64,000 bases of DNA, taken from an uncultured Pseudomonas sp. (GTDB taxonomy: Bacteria > Pseudomonadota > Gammaproteobacteria > Pseudomonadales > Pseudomonadaceae). The notes under the pieces are model-generated. The model saw nothing but the letters and a program-made list of their open reading frames with translations. It was not told where the DNA came from and ran no database searches. Made by a program: the position numbers and the translations under genes. Positions within the stretch are counted from its first letter, which is position 1; the number at the start of each line of letters is the position of its first letter. This document shows positions 8,886 to 17,333 of the stretch, piece by piece. The DNA lies in the NCBI RefSeq assembly GCF_913777995.1, contig NZ_CAJYVE010000009.1, forward strand, positions 1 through 64,000. The letters run 5' to 3'.

Positions 8886-9182
8886 TCAGGCGTGGCCGCC
8901 GGCGCAGGTCGGTGACGCCGGGGCCTGGCCGATGACCGCCCACTCTTCGGGGGTGTAGGTGTGCAACGCCAGGGCGTGGAACTCCTGCATCAGCCCACCC
9001 AGCGTGGCATACACCTTCTGGTGGCGCTTGACCGCATTGAGCCCCTGGAACTGCTCGCAGACCAGCACCGCCTTGTAGTGGGTCTCCTGGCCACGGCTGT
9101 GCATGTGGCTCTCGTTCAGCACCTCGACGTGCTGCGGCTGCAACCCGGTAAGGGCCGCTTCGATTCGTTGTTGCATGTTCAT
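8886..9182 (-). CDS. bolA: BolA-family protein
   Basis: A 98-aa BolA/IbaG-type protein. These small proteins pair with monothiol glutaredoxins through a shared [2Fe-2S] cluster and influence iron homeostasis, morphology and envelope stress. The class-II KH-like fold is recognisable: an N-terminal helix (Q-Q-R-I-E-A-A-L), a strand V-E-V-L-N-E-S-H-M-H, and later the motif G-L-N-A-V-K-R-H-Q-K-V-Y with its invariant histidine, then the L-H-A-L-A-L-H-T-Y-T-P-E-E-W segment typical of BolA C-termini. It lies 15 bp after the DUF2059 gene on the same strand and is probably cotranscribed with it. ATG at 9182; a second ATG at codon 3 is an alternative start. Confidence 0.93.
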   Translation of the reverse strand: MNMQQRIEAALTGLQPQHVEVLNESHMHSRGQETHYKAVLVCEQFQGLNAVKRHQKVYATLGGLMQEFHALALHTYTPEEWAVIGQAPASPTCAGGHA

Positions 9183-9197
9183 TTCAGGTGCGTGGCC

Positions 9198-9719
9198 TCA
9201 AGGTTTCTTGGCAGGTGCAGCAGCCTTGGCCGGCTCGAGCTCCGCGCTCATGTCGGCGAGCAGTTTGTTGACCACCGGGCCTGCGGTTTCCAGGCGGCTC
9301 TGAGTCAGTTGTACGGACTGCTGGGACAGCTCGGGCATCTTGCTCAGGACCTTCTTGCCCACTGGCGACTGGTAGAAGCTCACCAGCTCCTTGAGCTCGG
9401 CCTCGGTGAAGTTGGTGGTGTAGATCTTCACCAGTTCGGGCTTGAGCTTGTTCCAGCCTACGGCCTGGTCCAGGGCGGCATTGGCCTTGGCCTGGTAGGT
9501 TTCCAGCAGGGCCTTCTTGGAGGCCGGCGCCTTGGCCTCGGCGAAGCGCTGGGCGAACAGCTGCTGGACCTGGGCGTAGATCGGCGTGGTGAGCTTGTCA
9601 GCGTTGGTCAGCTTCAGAAGCGTTTCGGCACTGGCGTTTTGGCTGGCGGTGTCGGCGAGAACCTGACCGCTGGCACAAGCCAGGGCCAGCACGGTGAACA
9701 TGGCGCGAAGACGGATCAT
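9198..9719 (-). CDS. DUF2059 domain-containing secreted protein
   Basis: A 173-aa protein with a cleavable signal peptide (cleavage after L-A near residue 22), so it is periplasmic. The body is alpha-helical and carries the DUF2059 core near residues 95-150, including [17 protein letters not shown] and S-P-V-G-K-K-V-L. The last residues are a low-complexity Ala/Lys/Pro tail. The family has no established biochemical function. It is first in a two-gene unit with bolA, 15 bp apart, a neighbourhood I have the impression is common in Pseudomonas. Expression seems to start from the 200-bp gap it shares with the divergent fumC. Confidence 0.85.
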   Translation of the reverse strand: MIRLRAMFTVLALACASGQVLADTASQNASAETLLKLTNADKLTTPIYAQVQQLFAQRFAEAKAPASKKALLETYQAKANAALDQAVGWNKLKPELVKIYTTNFTEAELKELVSFYQSPVGKKVLSKMPELSQQSVQLTQSRLETAGPVVNKLLADMSAELEPAKAAAPAKKP

Positions 9720-9919
9720 CGGTTTTCCTTTTCGGCAGACGAGGCTTGCGCCTCAAGGCCGATCATTCTGCGCGCATCCTCCCCTCGCCCTCAACCCCCC
9801 GGACTTTCCCGGCCCGCCTCATGCGGGGAACCCGCAGGCGTTCCCGACGACTAAACTCAGGTATCTGCCAGGTGCGTCATGCCACCTGGGCAAATGAAGA
9901 ACCCACAAGGAGCCGTCCA

Positions 9920-11314
9920 GTGAGCCGTACCGAAACCGACAGCATCGGTCCCATCGAAGTCCCGGAAGACGCCTATTGGGGTGCGCAGACCCAGCGCTCG
10001 CTGATCAACTTCGCCATCGGTCGCCAGCGCATGCCGCTGCAGGTAGTACACGCCCTGGCGCTGATCAAGAAAGCCGCCGCGCGGGTCAACGACCGTAACG
10101 GCGACCTGCCCGCCGACATCGCCCGCCTGATCGAACAGGCCACCAACGAGATCCTCGACGGCCAGCTCGACGACCAGTTTCCCCTGGTGGTCTGGCAGAC
10201 CGGCAGCGGTACGCAGAGCAACATGAACGTCAACGAGGTGATCGCCGGGCGGGCCAACGAACTGGCCGGCCAGGGCCGCGGCGGCAAGTCGCCGGTACAC
10301 CCCAACGATCACGTCAACCGCTCGCAGAGTTCCAACGACTGCTTCCCGACCGCCATGCACATCGCGGCGGCCCAGGCCGTGAAGGACCAGCTGATGCCAG
10401 CCATCGCCGCGCTGTCCGACGGCCTGGCCGAGCAGGCCACACGACACATGAAGCTGGTCAAGACCGGTCGCACCCACATGATGGACGCGACACCGGTCAC
10501 CTTCGGCCAGGAGCTGTCGGGCTTCGTCGCGCAACTGGACTACTCGCGCAAGGCCATTCAGGCTGCCCTGCCGGCGGTCTACGAGCTGGCCCAGGGCGGT
10601 ACCGCCGTAGGTACCGGCCTGAACGCCCCCAAGGGCTTCGCCGAAGCGGTCGCTTCGGAGCTGGCGGCGCTGTCGGGCCTGCCGTTCGTCACCGCGCCGA
10701 ACAAGTTCGCAGCCCTCGCCGGCCATGAGCCGCTGGCAGCCTTGTCCGGCGCACTGAAGACCCTCGCCACGACCCTGATGAAAATCGCCAACGACCTGCG
10801 CCTGCTGGGCTCCGGCCCGCGCGGCGGCCTGGCCGAAGTGCGCTTGCCGGCCAACGAACCGGGCAGCTCGATCATGCCGGGCAAGGTCAACCCGACCCAG
10901 TGCGAGGCGTTGTCGATGCTCGCCTGCCAGGTGATGGGCAACGACGTGACCATCGGCTTCGCGGCCAGCCAGGGGCACTTGCAGCTCAATGTCTACAAGC
11001 CGGTGATCATTCATAACCTGCTGGAATCCATCGAGCTGCTGGCCGACGGCTGCCAGAACTTCAACGAGCACTGCATCGCTGGCATGGAGCCGGATACCGC
11101 GAAAATGGCCGAGCACCTTGAGCGCGGCCTGATGCTGGTCACCGCGCTGAACCCGCACATCGGCTACGACAAAGCCGCACAAATCGCCAAGAAGGCCTAC
11201 AGCGAGGGACTGACCCTGCGCCAGGCGGCGCTGGACCTAAGCTACCTGACCGACGAGCAGTTCGACGCCTGGGTACGCCCGGAAAACATGCTCGAGGCCG
11301 GCAGCCATGGCTGA
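9920..11314 (+). CDS. fumC: Class II fumarate hydratase
   Basis: A 464-aa, iron-independent, homotetrameric fumarase that interconverts fumarate and L-malate in the TCA cycle. The superfamily signature [11 protein letters not shown], with the catalytic serine, is present near residues 315-325. The substrate-site segments [14 protein letters not shown]-x-F-P-T and G-R-T-H-M-M-D are also present. The frame stays open upstream, but the GTG at 9920 is preferred: AAGGAG lies about 8 nt before it and the protein then starts at the family's usual point. The following reductase gene overlaps its end by 8 bp. Unlike the iron-regulated fumC beside sodA in many pseudomonads, no sodA is present, so this looks like the second fumC paralogue. 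Confidence 0.95.
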   Translation: MSRTETDSIGPIEVPEDAYWGAQTQRSLINFAIGRQRMPLQVVHALALIKKAAARVNDRNGDLPADIARLIEQATNEILDGQLDDQFPLVVWQTGSGTQSNMNVNEVIAGRANELAGQGRGGKSPVHPNDHVNRSQSSNDCFPTAMHIAAAQAVKDQLMPAIAALSDGLAEQATRHMKLVKTGRTHMMDATPVTFGQELSGFVAQLDYSRKAIQAALPAVYELAQGGTAVGTGLNAPKGFAEAVASELAALSGLPFVTAPNKFAALAGHEPLAALSGALKTLATTLMKIANDLRLLGSGPRGGLAEVRLPANEPGSSIMPGKVNPTQCEALSMLACQVMGNDVTIGFAASQGHLQLNVYKPVIIHNLLESIELLADGCQNFNEHCIAGMEPDTAKMAEHLERGLMLVTALNPHIGYDKAAQIAKKAYSEGLTLRQAALDLSYLTDEQFDAWVRPENMLEAGSHG

Positions 11315-11921
11315 AGCCAGGAGCGGCGCAACGCCCCTGGAAGGCAACGGCAAGCGCATTCTGCTGATCTACGGCACGCCGAAGAGCAGCGGCCTGTGCC
11401 ACGCCCTCGGCGATGCCTACGCCGAGGGCGCACGCAGCCAGGACCATGTGGTACGCAGCCTGAAGCTGGCCAGCCTGCAGTTCGACCCGATCCTGCGCGG
11501 CGGCTACGAACAGGGCCAGGTGCTGGAGGCCGACCTGCTGGACGCTCAGCGGCAGATCCACTGGGCCGAGCACCTGGTGTTCGTCTACCCGGTGTGCTGG
11601 GGCGGCATTCCGGCCTTGCTCAGCGGCTTCTTCGACCGGGTGCTGACGCCCGGTTTCGCCTTCAAGGTGCATGGCCGCCGGGACCCGGCGAATGAACTGC
11701 TCAAAGGCCGCAGCGCCGAACTGCTGGTGACCCTGGATACGCCGCCGCGCTACTTCCGCTGGATCTTCGGCGCCCCGGCACATCGGCAGATGAGCCGCAG
11801 CATCCTGGGCTTCTGTGGCATCCGCACCACACGCCTCACCGAGTTCGCCCCAGTACGCGGGGCCAGCGAGGCGCAACGCCAGCAATGGGTACGCCAGGCG
11901 CAGCAGTTGGGCGTCAGATAA
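11307..11921 (+). CDS. Flavodoxin-fold NAD(P)H-dependent oxidoreductase
   Basis: A 204-aa protein of the NAD(P)H quinone oxidoreductase/flavodoxin-like-fold family (KefF/MdaB-type). The first beta strand and phosphate loop read [14 protein letters not shown]. The strand [24 protein letters not shown] is the typical quinone-side flavin-binding turn. It is likely a cytosolic FMN or FAD two-electron quinone reductase. The start overlaps the end of fumC by 8 bp, implying coupled translation, and its tail overlaps the convergent EamA gene by 8 bp. The pairing with fumC hints at a role in respiration or redox balance, but the substrate is not readable. Confidence 0.83.
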   Translation: MAEARSGATPLEGNGKRILLIYGTPKSSGLCHALGDAYAEGARSQDHVVRSLKLASLQFDPILRGGYEQGQVLEADLLDAQRQIHWAEHLVFVYPVCWGGIPALLSGFFDRVLTPGFAFKVHGRRDPANELLKGRSAELLVTLDTPPRYFRWIFGAPAHRQMSRSILGFCGIRTTRLTEFAPVRGASEAQRQQWVRQAQQLGVR

Positions 11922-12873
11922 TGGCCCGGGCGGCCTTCCTGGCCCGCCACCCGGACACCAGCGAAGGCACCAGGGCGGTGAACGCCGACCCCACCACCAC
12001 CAGCAACGCGCCGCCATATCCGAGCAGATTGACCTGCTCGGCCTGCACATGCTCTGGCCAGAGCATGGCCGTGATGGCGACCGTGGCCAGGGTGACCAGC
12101 GGCGTAAGCGCCAGGGTCGCACTGACCCGAGAGGCTTCCCAATGCACCAGGGCCTCGGCGAACGCGCCATAGGCCACCAGGGTGTTCAGGCAGCAGGCGG
12201 CGAGCAGCAGCAGGTGCACCGGGTCAAGCTGCAGGATCTGCAGCGGATGCGCCCATGGAGTGATCAGCAAGGCGCAGAACAGGTAGATGACCATCATCAC
12301 CTGGCGGGAATCCCACACGGTCAGCAACTGCTTCTGGCTCAGGCCGTAGAAGGTCCAGACCAGCGATGCCAGCAGGACGGTCAGCACCCCCATGGTGTAG
12401 GCACCCAACGAGGTGAACAGCTCGGCCAGGCGCTGATTGAAGAACAGCACGAAGCCGGCCAGCATGATGACCAGCCCTAGCCCCTGCCCCAGGGTGAAGC
12501 GCTCCTTGAACACCAGGATGCTGCCCACCAGCAGCATGATCGGACCGGTCTGGATCAACAGCTGGGTGGTGCCCGGGCTCAACAGCTTGAGACCGATCAG
12601 ATAGAGCACGTAATTGCCCACCAGCCCCAGGACCGCCAGCGCCACCAGCCCTTTACCCTTGTGGCCGAGCGGTTTGAAGCTTGGCAAGCGGCCGATTGCC
12701 CGCAACCAGATGAACAACAGTGCACCGGAGACCAGCAGGCGATACCAGGTGACCGTGACAGGGTCCATGAAGTGCAGGACCTGTTTGAGCTTGACGGGCA
12801 GAATGCCCCACAGCAGCGCCGTCAAAAGCGCCAGACCGAGGCCCAGCAGCCAGCGGCCGGAAGAGATGTGCAT
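11914..12873 (-). CDS. EamA/DMT-family inner-membrane transporter
   Basis: A 319-aa, roughly ten-helix membrane protein of the drug/metabolite transporter superfamily built from two repeated EamA halves. The first half begins with A-L-L-T-A-L-L-W-G and W-Y-R-L-L-V-S-G; the second begins around A-S-L-V-W-T-F-Y-G and ends A-L-T-P-L-V-T-L-A-T-V-A-I. It probably exports a small metabolite or amino acid. The C-terminal tail W-R-A-R-K-A-A-R is positively charged, as expected for the cytosolic side. ATG at 12873 is preceded by AACCTTCTC, a poor Shine-Dalgarno. It is convergent with the reductase gene, with an 8-bp tail overlap. Confidence 0.87.
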   Translation of the reverse strand: MHISSGRWLLGLGLALLTALLWGILPVKLKQVLHFMDPVTVTWYRLLVSGALLFIWLRAIGRLPSFKPLGHKGKGLVALAVLGLVGNYVLYLIGLKLLSPGTTQLLIQTGPIMLLVGSILVFKERFTLGQGLGLVIMLAGFVLFFNQRLAELFTSLGAYTMGVLTVLLASLVWTFYGLSQKQLLTVWDSRQVMMVIYLFCALLITPWAHPLQILQLDPVHLLLLAACCLNTLVAYGAFAEALVHWEASRVSATLALTPLVTLATVAITAMLWPEHVQAEQVNLLGYGGALLVVVGSAFTALVPSLVSGWRARKAARAII

Positions 12874-13030
12874 GAGAAGGTTCCAGATTGGCAGAATTGC
12901 ACGCCGGTCATTCTAGGCAATCGAGCGTTGTGCAGACAGTTACAGCTACTGATGGATGCGTCACAACAGCGCAAGATAAGCGGTTTCAGCCCAAGAAGCC
13001 TACAGACCTCGAGCGCTTGAACATACACGT

Positions 13031-13624
13031 TCAACCATGGTTACGCTGATAGGTATCCTCACCCATCGCCTGGATCTGCCTGTCGATCAACGCCTCGAAG
13101 GGGTCGAGCAAGGCCTGGAAGCTGCGTTCGGGCTCCAGCGTTTGCAAGGCCAGCACAATGGACTCCAGGGTCGACAAGGCTTCCGGGCCGGGCGCTTTGC
13201 GCAGGCGGTAGCGCGACGCCGGTGCGCCCTGCAAAGAGACTTTCGGCAGTGCCGCCAGCGCCGGGTTGAGGTGCAGCAGTTTGCGCGCCTTGCGCCAGGT
13301 GCCATCCGGCACTACCAACAGAAGCGGCAGGTCGTCGTCATTGAATGGCTGCACAGGTATGGCGCCATCGCCCGGAAACAGCAGACACCCCCGATAACCT
13401 GGCGGGGTCAGCAACTCGGGCAGATCCTCGAAGATCTCCCCGACGCGCAGTTGCGCATTACGTAGCCCCAACGCGGCGAGCCGCGCCGTATTCAGTGCAT
13501 GACCGGCTTCGCTGGGGTGCTGCAGGATGAGCACGCGGGTGCGGCTGTCCAGGCTGGGAATCAGGGCGCACAGACAGTGACTGGCAGGGCGTTGGCAGCG
13601 CTCGCAACGCGGGCGGGACATCAT
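13031..13624 (-). CDS. tapT: DTW-domain tRNA-uridine aminocarboxypropyltransferase
   Basis: A 197-aa member of the DTW family. Members transfer the 3-amino-3-carboxypropyl group of SAM to uridine in tRNA, giving acp3U; in E. coli (TapT/YfiP) the site is U47. The eponymous motif is D-G-T-W-R-K-A-R (D-x-T-W) near residue 107. The N-terminus holds the cysteine cluster C-x2-C-x6-C-x-C (C-E-R-C...H-C-L-C) typical of the family. The L-Q-H-P-S-E and S-R-Y-x-L-R-K-A segments are also family hallmarks. It stands alone on the minus strand, about 140 bp from the divergent ACP-like gene. Confidence 0.88.
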   Translation of the reverse strand: MMSRPRCERCQRPASHCLCALIPSLDSRTRVLILQHPSEAGHALNTARLAALGLRNAQLRVGEIFEDLPELLTPPGYRGCLLFPGDGAIPVQPFNDDDLPLLLVVPDGTWRKARKLLHLNPALAALPKVSLQGAPASRYRLRKAPGPEALSTLESIVLALQTLEPERSFQALLDPFEALIDRQIQAMGEDTYQRNHG

Positions 13625-13767
13625 CGACCTCGATACGTAGTCGGCCTGGCGAGTCAGGCCCGAGCGGCGCAGTCTAGCAGATCGGTCTCGTCCGTCGGGG
13701 CTGGCCCAGAGATGCGTCGCGCCTGATATAGCCTGCGCGGGAGTTTCCGGCTGGCGGCGGGGGAAAC

Positions 13768-14058
13768 ATGGACAGAGAGCAGGTCAGGCAACGCGTCATG
13801 GACGCGCTAGGCATCATTCTGGTGGACAAGTCGCAGATCCGCGATGAGGCGACGCTAGGCGAGCTGATGCTGGATGAAGAAGACGTGAACGAACTGTTCG
13901 GACGCCTGGAGCGGACCCTGGAATGCGAGTTTCCGGCATTCTTCAGGAACAAGGCAAGAAGCCGACCTCGGCACGTTTCACTGCCGATGATCGTCGATCT
14001 TGTCATGCTGCTGCAGCCATACGGCAAGGCAGATGACGATAAGCCCGGCAAGCCGTGA
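13768..14058 (+). CDS. Acyl-carrier-protein-like small protein lacking the phosphopantetheine serine
   Basis: A 96-aa acidic protein. It can be laid over acyl carrier proteins: helix I (R-Q-R-V-M-D-A-L-G-I-I-L-V), the loop D-K-S-Q-I-R-D-E-A-T-L-G-E-L, and a helix II resembling the ACP recognition helix, with L-D-E-E-D-V-N-E-L-F-G-R-L-E where an ACP reads A-D-S-L-D-T-V-E-L-V-M-A-L-E. The residue that should be the prosthetic-group serine is glutamate, so I infer it cannot carry acyl chains in the usual way. A basic insert (R-N-K-A-R-S-R-P-R-H) precedes the last helix. Start ATG follows GGGGGAAAC. Function unknown; a regulatory or partner-binding ACP fold is my best guess. Confidence 0.7.
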   Translation: MDREQVRQRVMDALGIILVDKSQIRDEATLGELMLDEEDVNELFGRLERTLECEFPAFFRNKARSRPRHVSLPMIVDLVMLLQPYGKADDDKPGKP

Positions 14059-14128
14059 GGCATCCGGGCATCAGCCCGTCAAACGGTGCGAACCACTGGC
14101 CAGCAGTTGGCAGCCCTGGCCGAAGGGC

Positions 14129-14254
14129 TCATCGACGACGCTGGCGACGGCGCTCGTCGTCGTGTCGTACTGGCACCGGTTGCAATTTGGGCCGCTCGAT
14201 CAGGCCCAGCGCAACACCGAGGTCATGAAGCCATTCCTGCAATTTACCGTTCAT
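14129..14254 (-). CDS. 41-aa small protein with an arginine-rich tail
   Basis: A short minus-strand frame starts at ATG 14254 behind AAGGGGG at 6-nt spacing and ends with TGA at 14129. The peptide begins MNGKLQEWLHDLGVALGL, which would form an amphipathic helix. A proline/valine linker follows (P-K-L-Q-P-V-P-V-R), then a strongly basic end (R-R-R-Q-R-R-R). The good ribosome binding site and coherent composition suggest it is translated. It has no gene partner, lying between the ACP-like gene and rmuC. I have an uncertain memory of similar tiny proteins in other pseudomonads; the function is unknown. Confidence 0.6.
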   Translation of the reverse strand: MNGKLQEWLHDLGVALGLIERPKLQPVPVRHDDERRRQRRR

Positions 14255-14445
14255 AACGCCCCCTTCAGGGAAAAGCTGGCGACTTACTGATTATCGGCCG
14301 CCCCTACAGATTCTAGAGCCCATTGAGCAACTGGCAGGACCTTCAGGTTTCTGACCAGGGCAATGTGACATCTATTGCCGCAATCTTCATCATCGGGCGA
14401 TGAATGGCCGGTCGCCTGATTGCTGAACGCGCCCTTGCTGAACAG

Positions 14446-15924
14446 CTAGTCGGGCAGACGCATCAGACCGTCTTCATCGGTCATGGCCCGCTCCAGCAGG
14501 TCGCTCGGCAGACTCTTGCTGGCACGAGCGCCCAGCAACCGCAATTGCTCGCTACGGCTGACGAGGTTACCACGTCCCTCGGTCAGCTTGTTACGCGCGG
14601 CCGCATAAGCCTTGTCAAGTTGTTGCAGGCGGTTGCCGACCTCGTCCAGGTCCTGGATGAACAGCACGAACTTGTCATACAGCCAACCGGCACGCTCGGC
14701 GATCTCCCGGGCGTTCTGGCTCTGTCGCTCCTGCTTCCACAGGCTGTCGATGACCCGCAGGGTGGCCAGCAGGGTCGTCGGGCTGACAATCACGATATGC
14801 CGGTCGAAGGCTTCCTGGAACAGGTTCGGCTCAGCCTGCAAGGCGGCGGCGAAGGCCGCTTCGATGGGCACGAAGAGCAGCACGAAATCCAGGCTGTGCA
14901 AGCCTTCGAGGCGCTTGTAGTCCTTGCCGGACAGGCCTTTGACATGGTTGCGCAGCGACTGCACGTGCTGCTTGAGAGCCGCCTGGCCGATCACCTCGTC
15001 GGCGGCGCCCACGAACTGCTGGTAAGCCGTAAGGCTGACCTTGGCATCCACCACCACCTGCTTGTCGCCCGGCAGCATGATCAGCACGTCAGGTTGGAAG
15101 CGCTCACCCTCCGGGCCCTTGAGGCTGACCTGGGTCTGGTACTCGCGCCCCTTCTCCAGCCCGGCATGCTCCAGTACCCGCTCGAGAATCAGCTCACCCC
15201 AGTTACCCTGGGTCTTCTGCCCCTTGAGGGCCTGGGTCAGGTTGGTCGCTTCGTCGCTCAGACGCAGGTTCAGCTGCTGCAGCCGCTCCAGTTCCTTGGC
15301 CAGGGAAAAACGCTCCCGCGCTTCGTTCTGATAACTTTCCTCGACACGCTTCTCGAAGGACTGAATGCGTTCCTTCAGCGGGTTGAGCAATTGGCCGAGC
15401 TGTTCCTGGCTGGTCTGCGCGAAGCGCTGTTCGCGCTCGTCGAAGATCTTGCCAGCCAGCTCGGCGAACTGCGCGCGCAACTCGTTACGTGAGTCCTGCA
15501 GGTCATTGAGCCGCTGCTGATGGCCTTCCTGCTGCTCACGCAGTTCCGCCTGCAGCGCGGCACATTGAGCCTCAAGACGACGCAGTTCGGCTTCTCTGGC
15601 GCTGCGCTCGACGCTCCAGCCTTCGGCGGCGTCGCGACGGTCGTCGCACTCCTGGCGCAACAGCTCGACTTCTCGGCGCAGGGCCGCCAATTCTGCTTGT
15701 CGTGCAGAGTTGGCCTCGCTCAAGTCGCTGACTTCATCGCGGCAGGCATCGAGCTGGGCATTGAGGCCATCCTGGGCCAGTTGCGCCATGTTCAGACGCT
15801 CCTCGAGCAACAACCGCTCGGCCTCGCGGCTGGCCAGGCGGCGCTGCAGTTGCCAGGCCAACGCAACCAATGGCACTGCGGCCATGCCAAGCCCAAGCAA
15901 CAGGCTGTTCAGGTCCAGCGCCAT
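14446..15924 (-). CDS. rmuC: DNA recombination protein RmuC
   Basis: A 492-aa RmuC-family protein. The family limits inversions at short inverted repeats and carries a nuclease-like core. An N-terminal membrane anchor (about residues 5-25) is followed by a long coiled coil (about 28-190) rich in Leu, Glu, Arg and Gln. The conserved RmuC domain comes next (about 190-440), recognised by G-N-W-G-E-L-I-L-E-R-V-L-E, Q-P-D-V-L-I-M-L-P-G-D-K-Q-V-V-V-D-A-K and F-V-P-I-E-A-A-F. The D-x-K of the nuclease-like fold (VVDAKVS) is intact. It is a single gene; the 0.94-kb gene-free region lies behind its start. Confidence 0.93.
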   Translation of the reverse strand: MALDLNSLLLGLGMAAVPLVALAWQLQRRLASREAERLLLEERLNMAQLAQDGLNAQLDACRDEVSDLSEANSARQAELAALRREVELLRQECDDRRDAAEGWSVERSAREAELRRLEAQCAALQAELREQQEGHQQRLNDLQDSRNELRAQFAELAGKIFDEREQRFAQTSQEQLGQLLNPLKERIQSFEKRVEESYQNEARERFSLAKELERLQQLNLRLSDEATNLTQALKGQKTQGNWGELILERVLEHAGLEKGREYQTQVSLKGPEGERFQPDVLIMLPGDKQVVVDAKVSLTAYQQFVGAADEVIGQAALKQHVQSLRNHVKGLSGKDYKRLEGLHSLDFVLLFVPIEAAFAAALQAEPNLFQEAFDRHIVIVSPTTLLATLRVIDSLWKQERQSQNAREIAERAGWLYDKFVLFIQDLDEVGNRLQQLDKAYAAARNKLTEGRGNLVSRSEQLRLLGARASKSLPSDLLERAMTDEDGLMRLPD

Positions 15925-16866
15925 AACGACTCCATGGATGGGATTTCAATCAGCGGCATTATGCGCGAACGCGCAGGGAAGAAAAGCCAAGGCCAGCGCC
16001 AACCACCGATATAGAGCGATCACGTGAGGGGGAAACCACTCTACGCCATTTTTCAGCCGCGTAAAGCCCGCTTTACGCCCCCCACAAGACCGGGACAATC
16101 CACAGAAGCTGTGGATAACTCAGTGGACAACCCCCCCTCACCCTCCGCAAACGCAGATGGGGTGGGGCTTGCGCTCAAACTGTCGATTTTTTCACCAGGC
16201 AAAAAAAAGCGATGTTTTTCATTGACTTATTTACTCGACGAGGTAAATCAAGCCTTTAGCGGTTTGTGTGACAGTGATGTGGCAGCTTCTTGCGCTAATG
16301 TGTACAAGGCATGCATACCGGTCACTTGGTTGTCAAAGGGGCGTTACAATTTTGGCTGTGGCGTGCGACACGCCTTCCTCTCTGCAGGTGGACAACAGGC
16401 CGTTCATCGGAAAGCAGACGTCAGCCTTGCATGAGCGGAACATTTCCGGCAGAGTCGCCGCCGTTAGTACCAAGCTGAAGATCAATTCACGCCGGTCGAT
16501 CAGATTCCAGCCCCTTCGCCTTCAGGCAGCGGCCCCGGAATCGGACCACCTCGATGGTTTTTCCGGGCACTCACCTTGTTCGCTGCGCTGACACCACGCT
16601 CAGCCCGCCAAGGCCCATGCTCCGCCGACCCCTCTGCAATTGATCAGGAACTTCACCTCGAGCCAGAACCTTTGCTCCTGCGTGTTGCCTGACATCCCAC
16701 GTACCTACCGGTCAGTCCAAGGCGCTCCACTGTAATGCGCTGCCACTGGCTGTCTTCTTCCAGTCAGGTTCTGCGCCCTGCCACGCGCCATTGTTCTGCG
16801 TGGCCGGCGTTTACTGGAATTCTCATGGATGCACGGCATCGGATATGCCGTACTCAGGAAAATATC
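15925..16866. other. Gene-free 0.94-kb region with promoter- and operator-like elements
   Basis: I find no convincing coding frame here. Features seen are an imperfect palindrome TTTACTCGACGAGGTAAA near 16231-16250 within an AT-rich tract, and a possible sigma-70 pair CACTTG-N16-TACAAT near 16322-16349. A G/C-rich complementary pair lies near 16130-16175, with runs of C and of G. Downstream of the -10-like box the sequence (about 16350-16560) is ordinary in composition but has no start codon with a ribosome binding site. It looks like a long untranslated leader or a small-RNA locus. Confidence 0.45.
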
Positions 16867-17100
16867 GTGATCATGACCACTCAAAACATTCATACCCAGG
16901 AAGCCATTCGCACCCTCACCCACGCCTTCGCCCCCATGCACTGCCTGATTCACGCCGCACGCAAGGGCAGTTTCAGCTTCACGCTGGTCAACGAGCATGG
17001 CATCGCCCGCCACAGCGAACGTCTCTACCCGGAACAATACGCCAGCCCGGCACCGCTGCAAGCCGTGATCGACCGTACGCGTCAGGCGCTGGTTGCCTGA
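16867..17100 (+). CDS. Small Pseudomonas-type hypothetical protein (DUF1652-like layout)
   Basis: A 77-aa protein if started at GTG 16867, which has AGGAA at 6-7 nt; an ATG two codons on (16873) gives 75 aa. The body has the helix T-Q-E-A-I-R-T-L-T-H-A-F-A-P and a beta segment M-H-C-L-I-H-A...S-F-S-F-T-L-V-N. It ends with a helix (A-V-I-D-R-T-R-Q-A-L). The size and helix-strand-strand-helix plan resemble Pseudomonas DUF1652 or DUF3509 proteins, but I cannot match a diagnostic motif. There is no signal peptide. It is followed by 230 bp of noncoding DNA with an operator-like repeat. Confidence 0.6.
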   Translation: MIMTTQNIHTQEAIRTLTHAFAPMHCLIHAARKGSFSFTLVNEHGIARHSERLYPEQYASPAPLQAVIDRTRQALVA

Positions 17101-17190
17101 CTCAAGGTCGGCATGACCAGGCAGGCCGAGCCTGCCAATGGGCGATGGCTAATCACCAAGGGTTCTATGGACCTCGGGTGATAATGGCAA

Positions 17191-17218
17191 ACGATGTAAA
17201 AACAGGCCTTTACATCGT
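17191..17218. promoter_or_regulatory. Perfect 10-bp inverted repeat, operator candidate
   Basis: ACGATGTAAA (17191-17200) and TTTACATCGT (17209-17218) are exact reverse complements separated by 8 bp. The inner halves TGTAAA and TTTACA match those of TyrR/PhhR boxes, but the known box has 6 bp between them, not 8. A nested TTTAC-ATC-GTAAA (17209-17221) adds symmetry. It lies about 115 bp before the gene at 17334, with AT-rich promoter-like DNA immediately after. Confidence 0.55.
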
Positions 17219-17333
17219 AAATATGACACTACACTTGAACTCAAGCGGCCTGCCGCTTCCGCCGGACCCTACCTCATCCACCGCTGCCAAGCGTGAGGGT
17301 CCAGCGGCCACTTCATAGTGAGCGGACTGTCTC

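Noticed and set aside
14000-14290. Plus-strand frame after the ACP-like gene
   Set aside because: Overlaps the ACP-like gene out of register; the minus-strand 41-aa frame has the better ribosome binding site.
16024-16591. Two overlapping plus-strand frames in the gene-free region
   Set aside because: No ribosome binding site, low-complexity starts and amino-acid composition unlike real proteins; left as noncoding.
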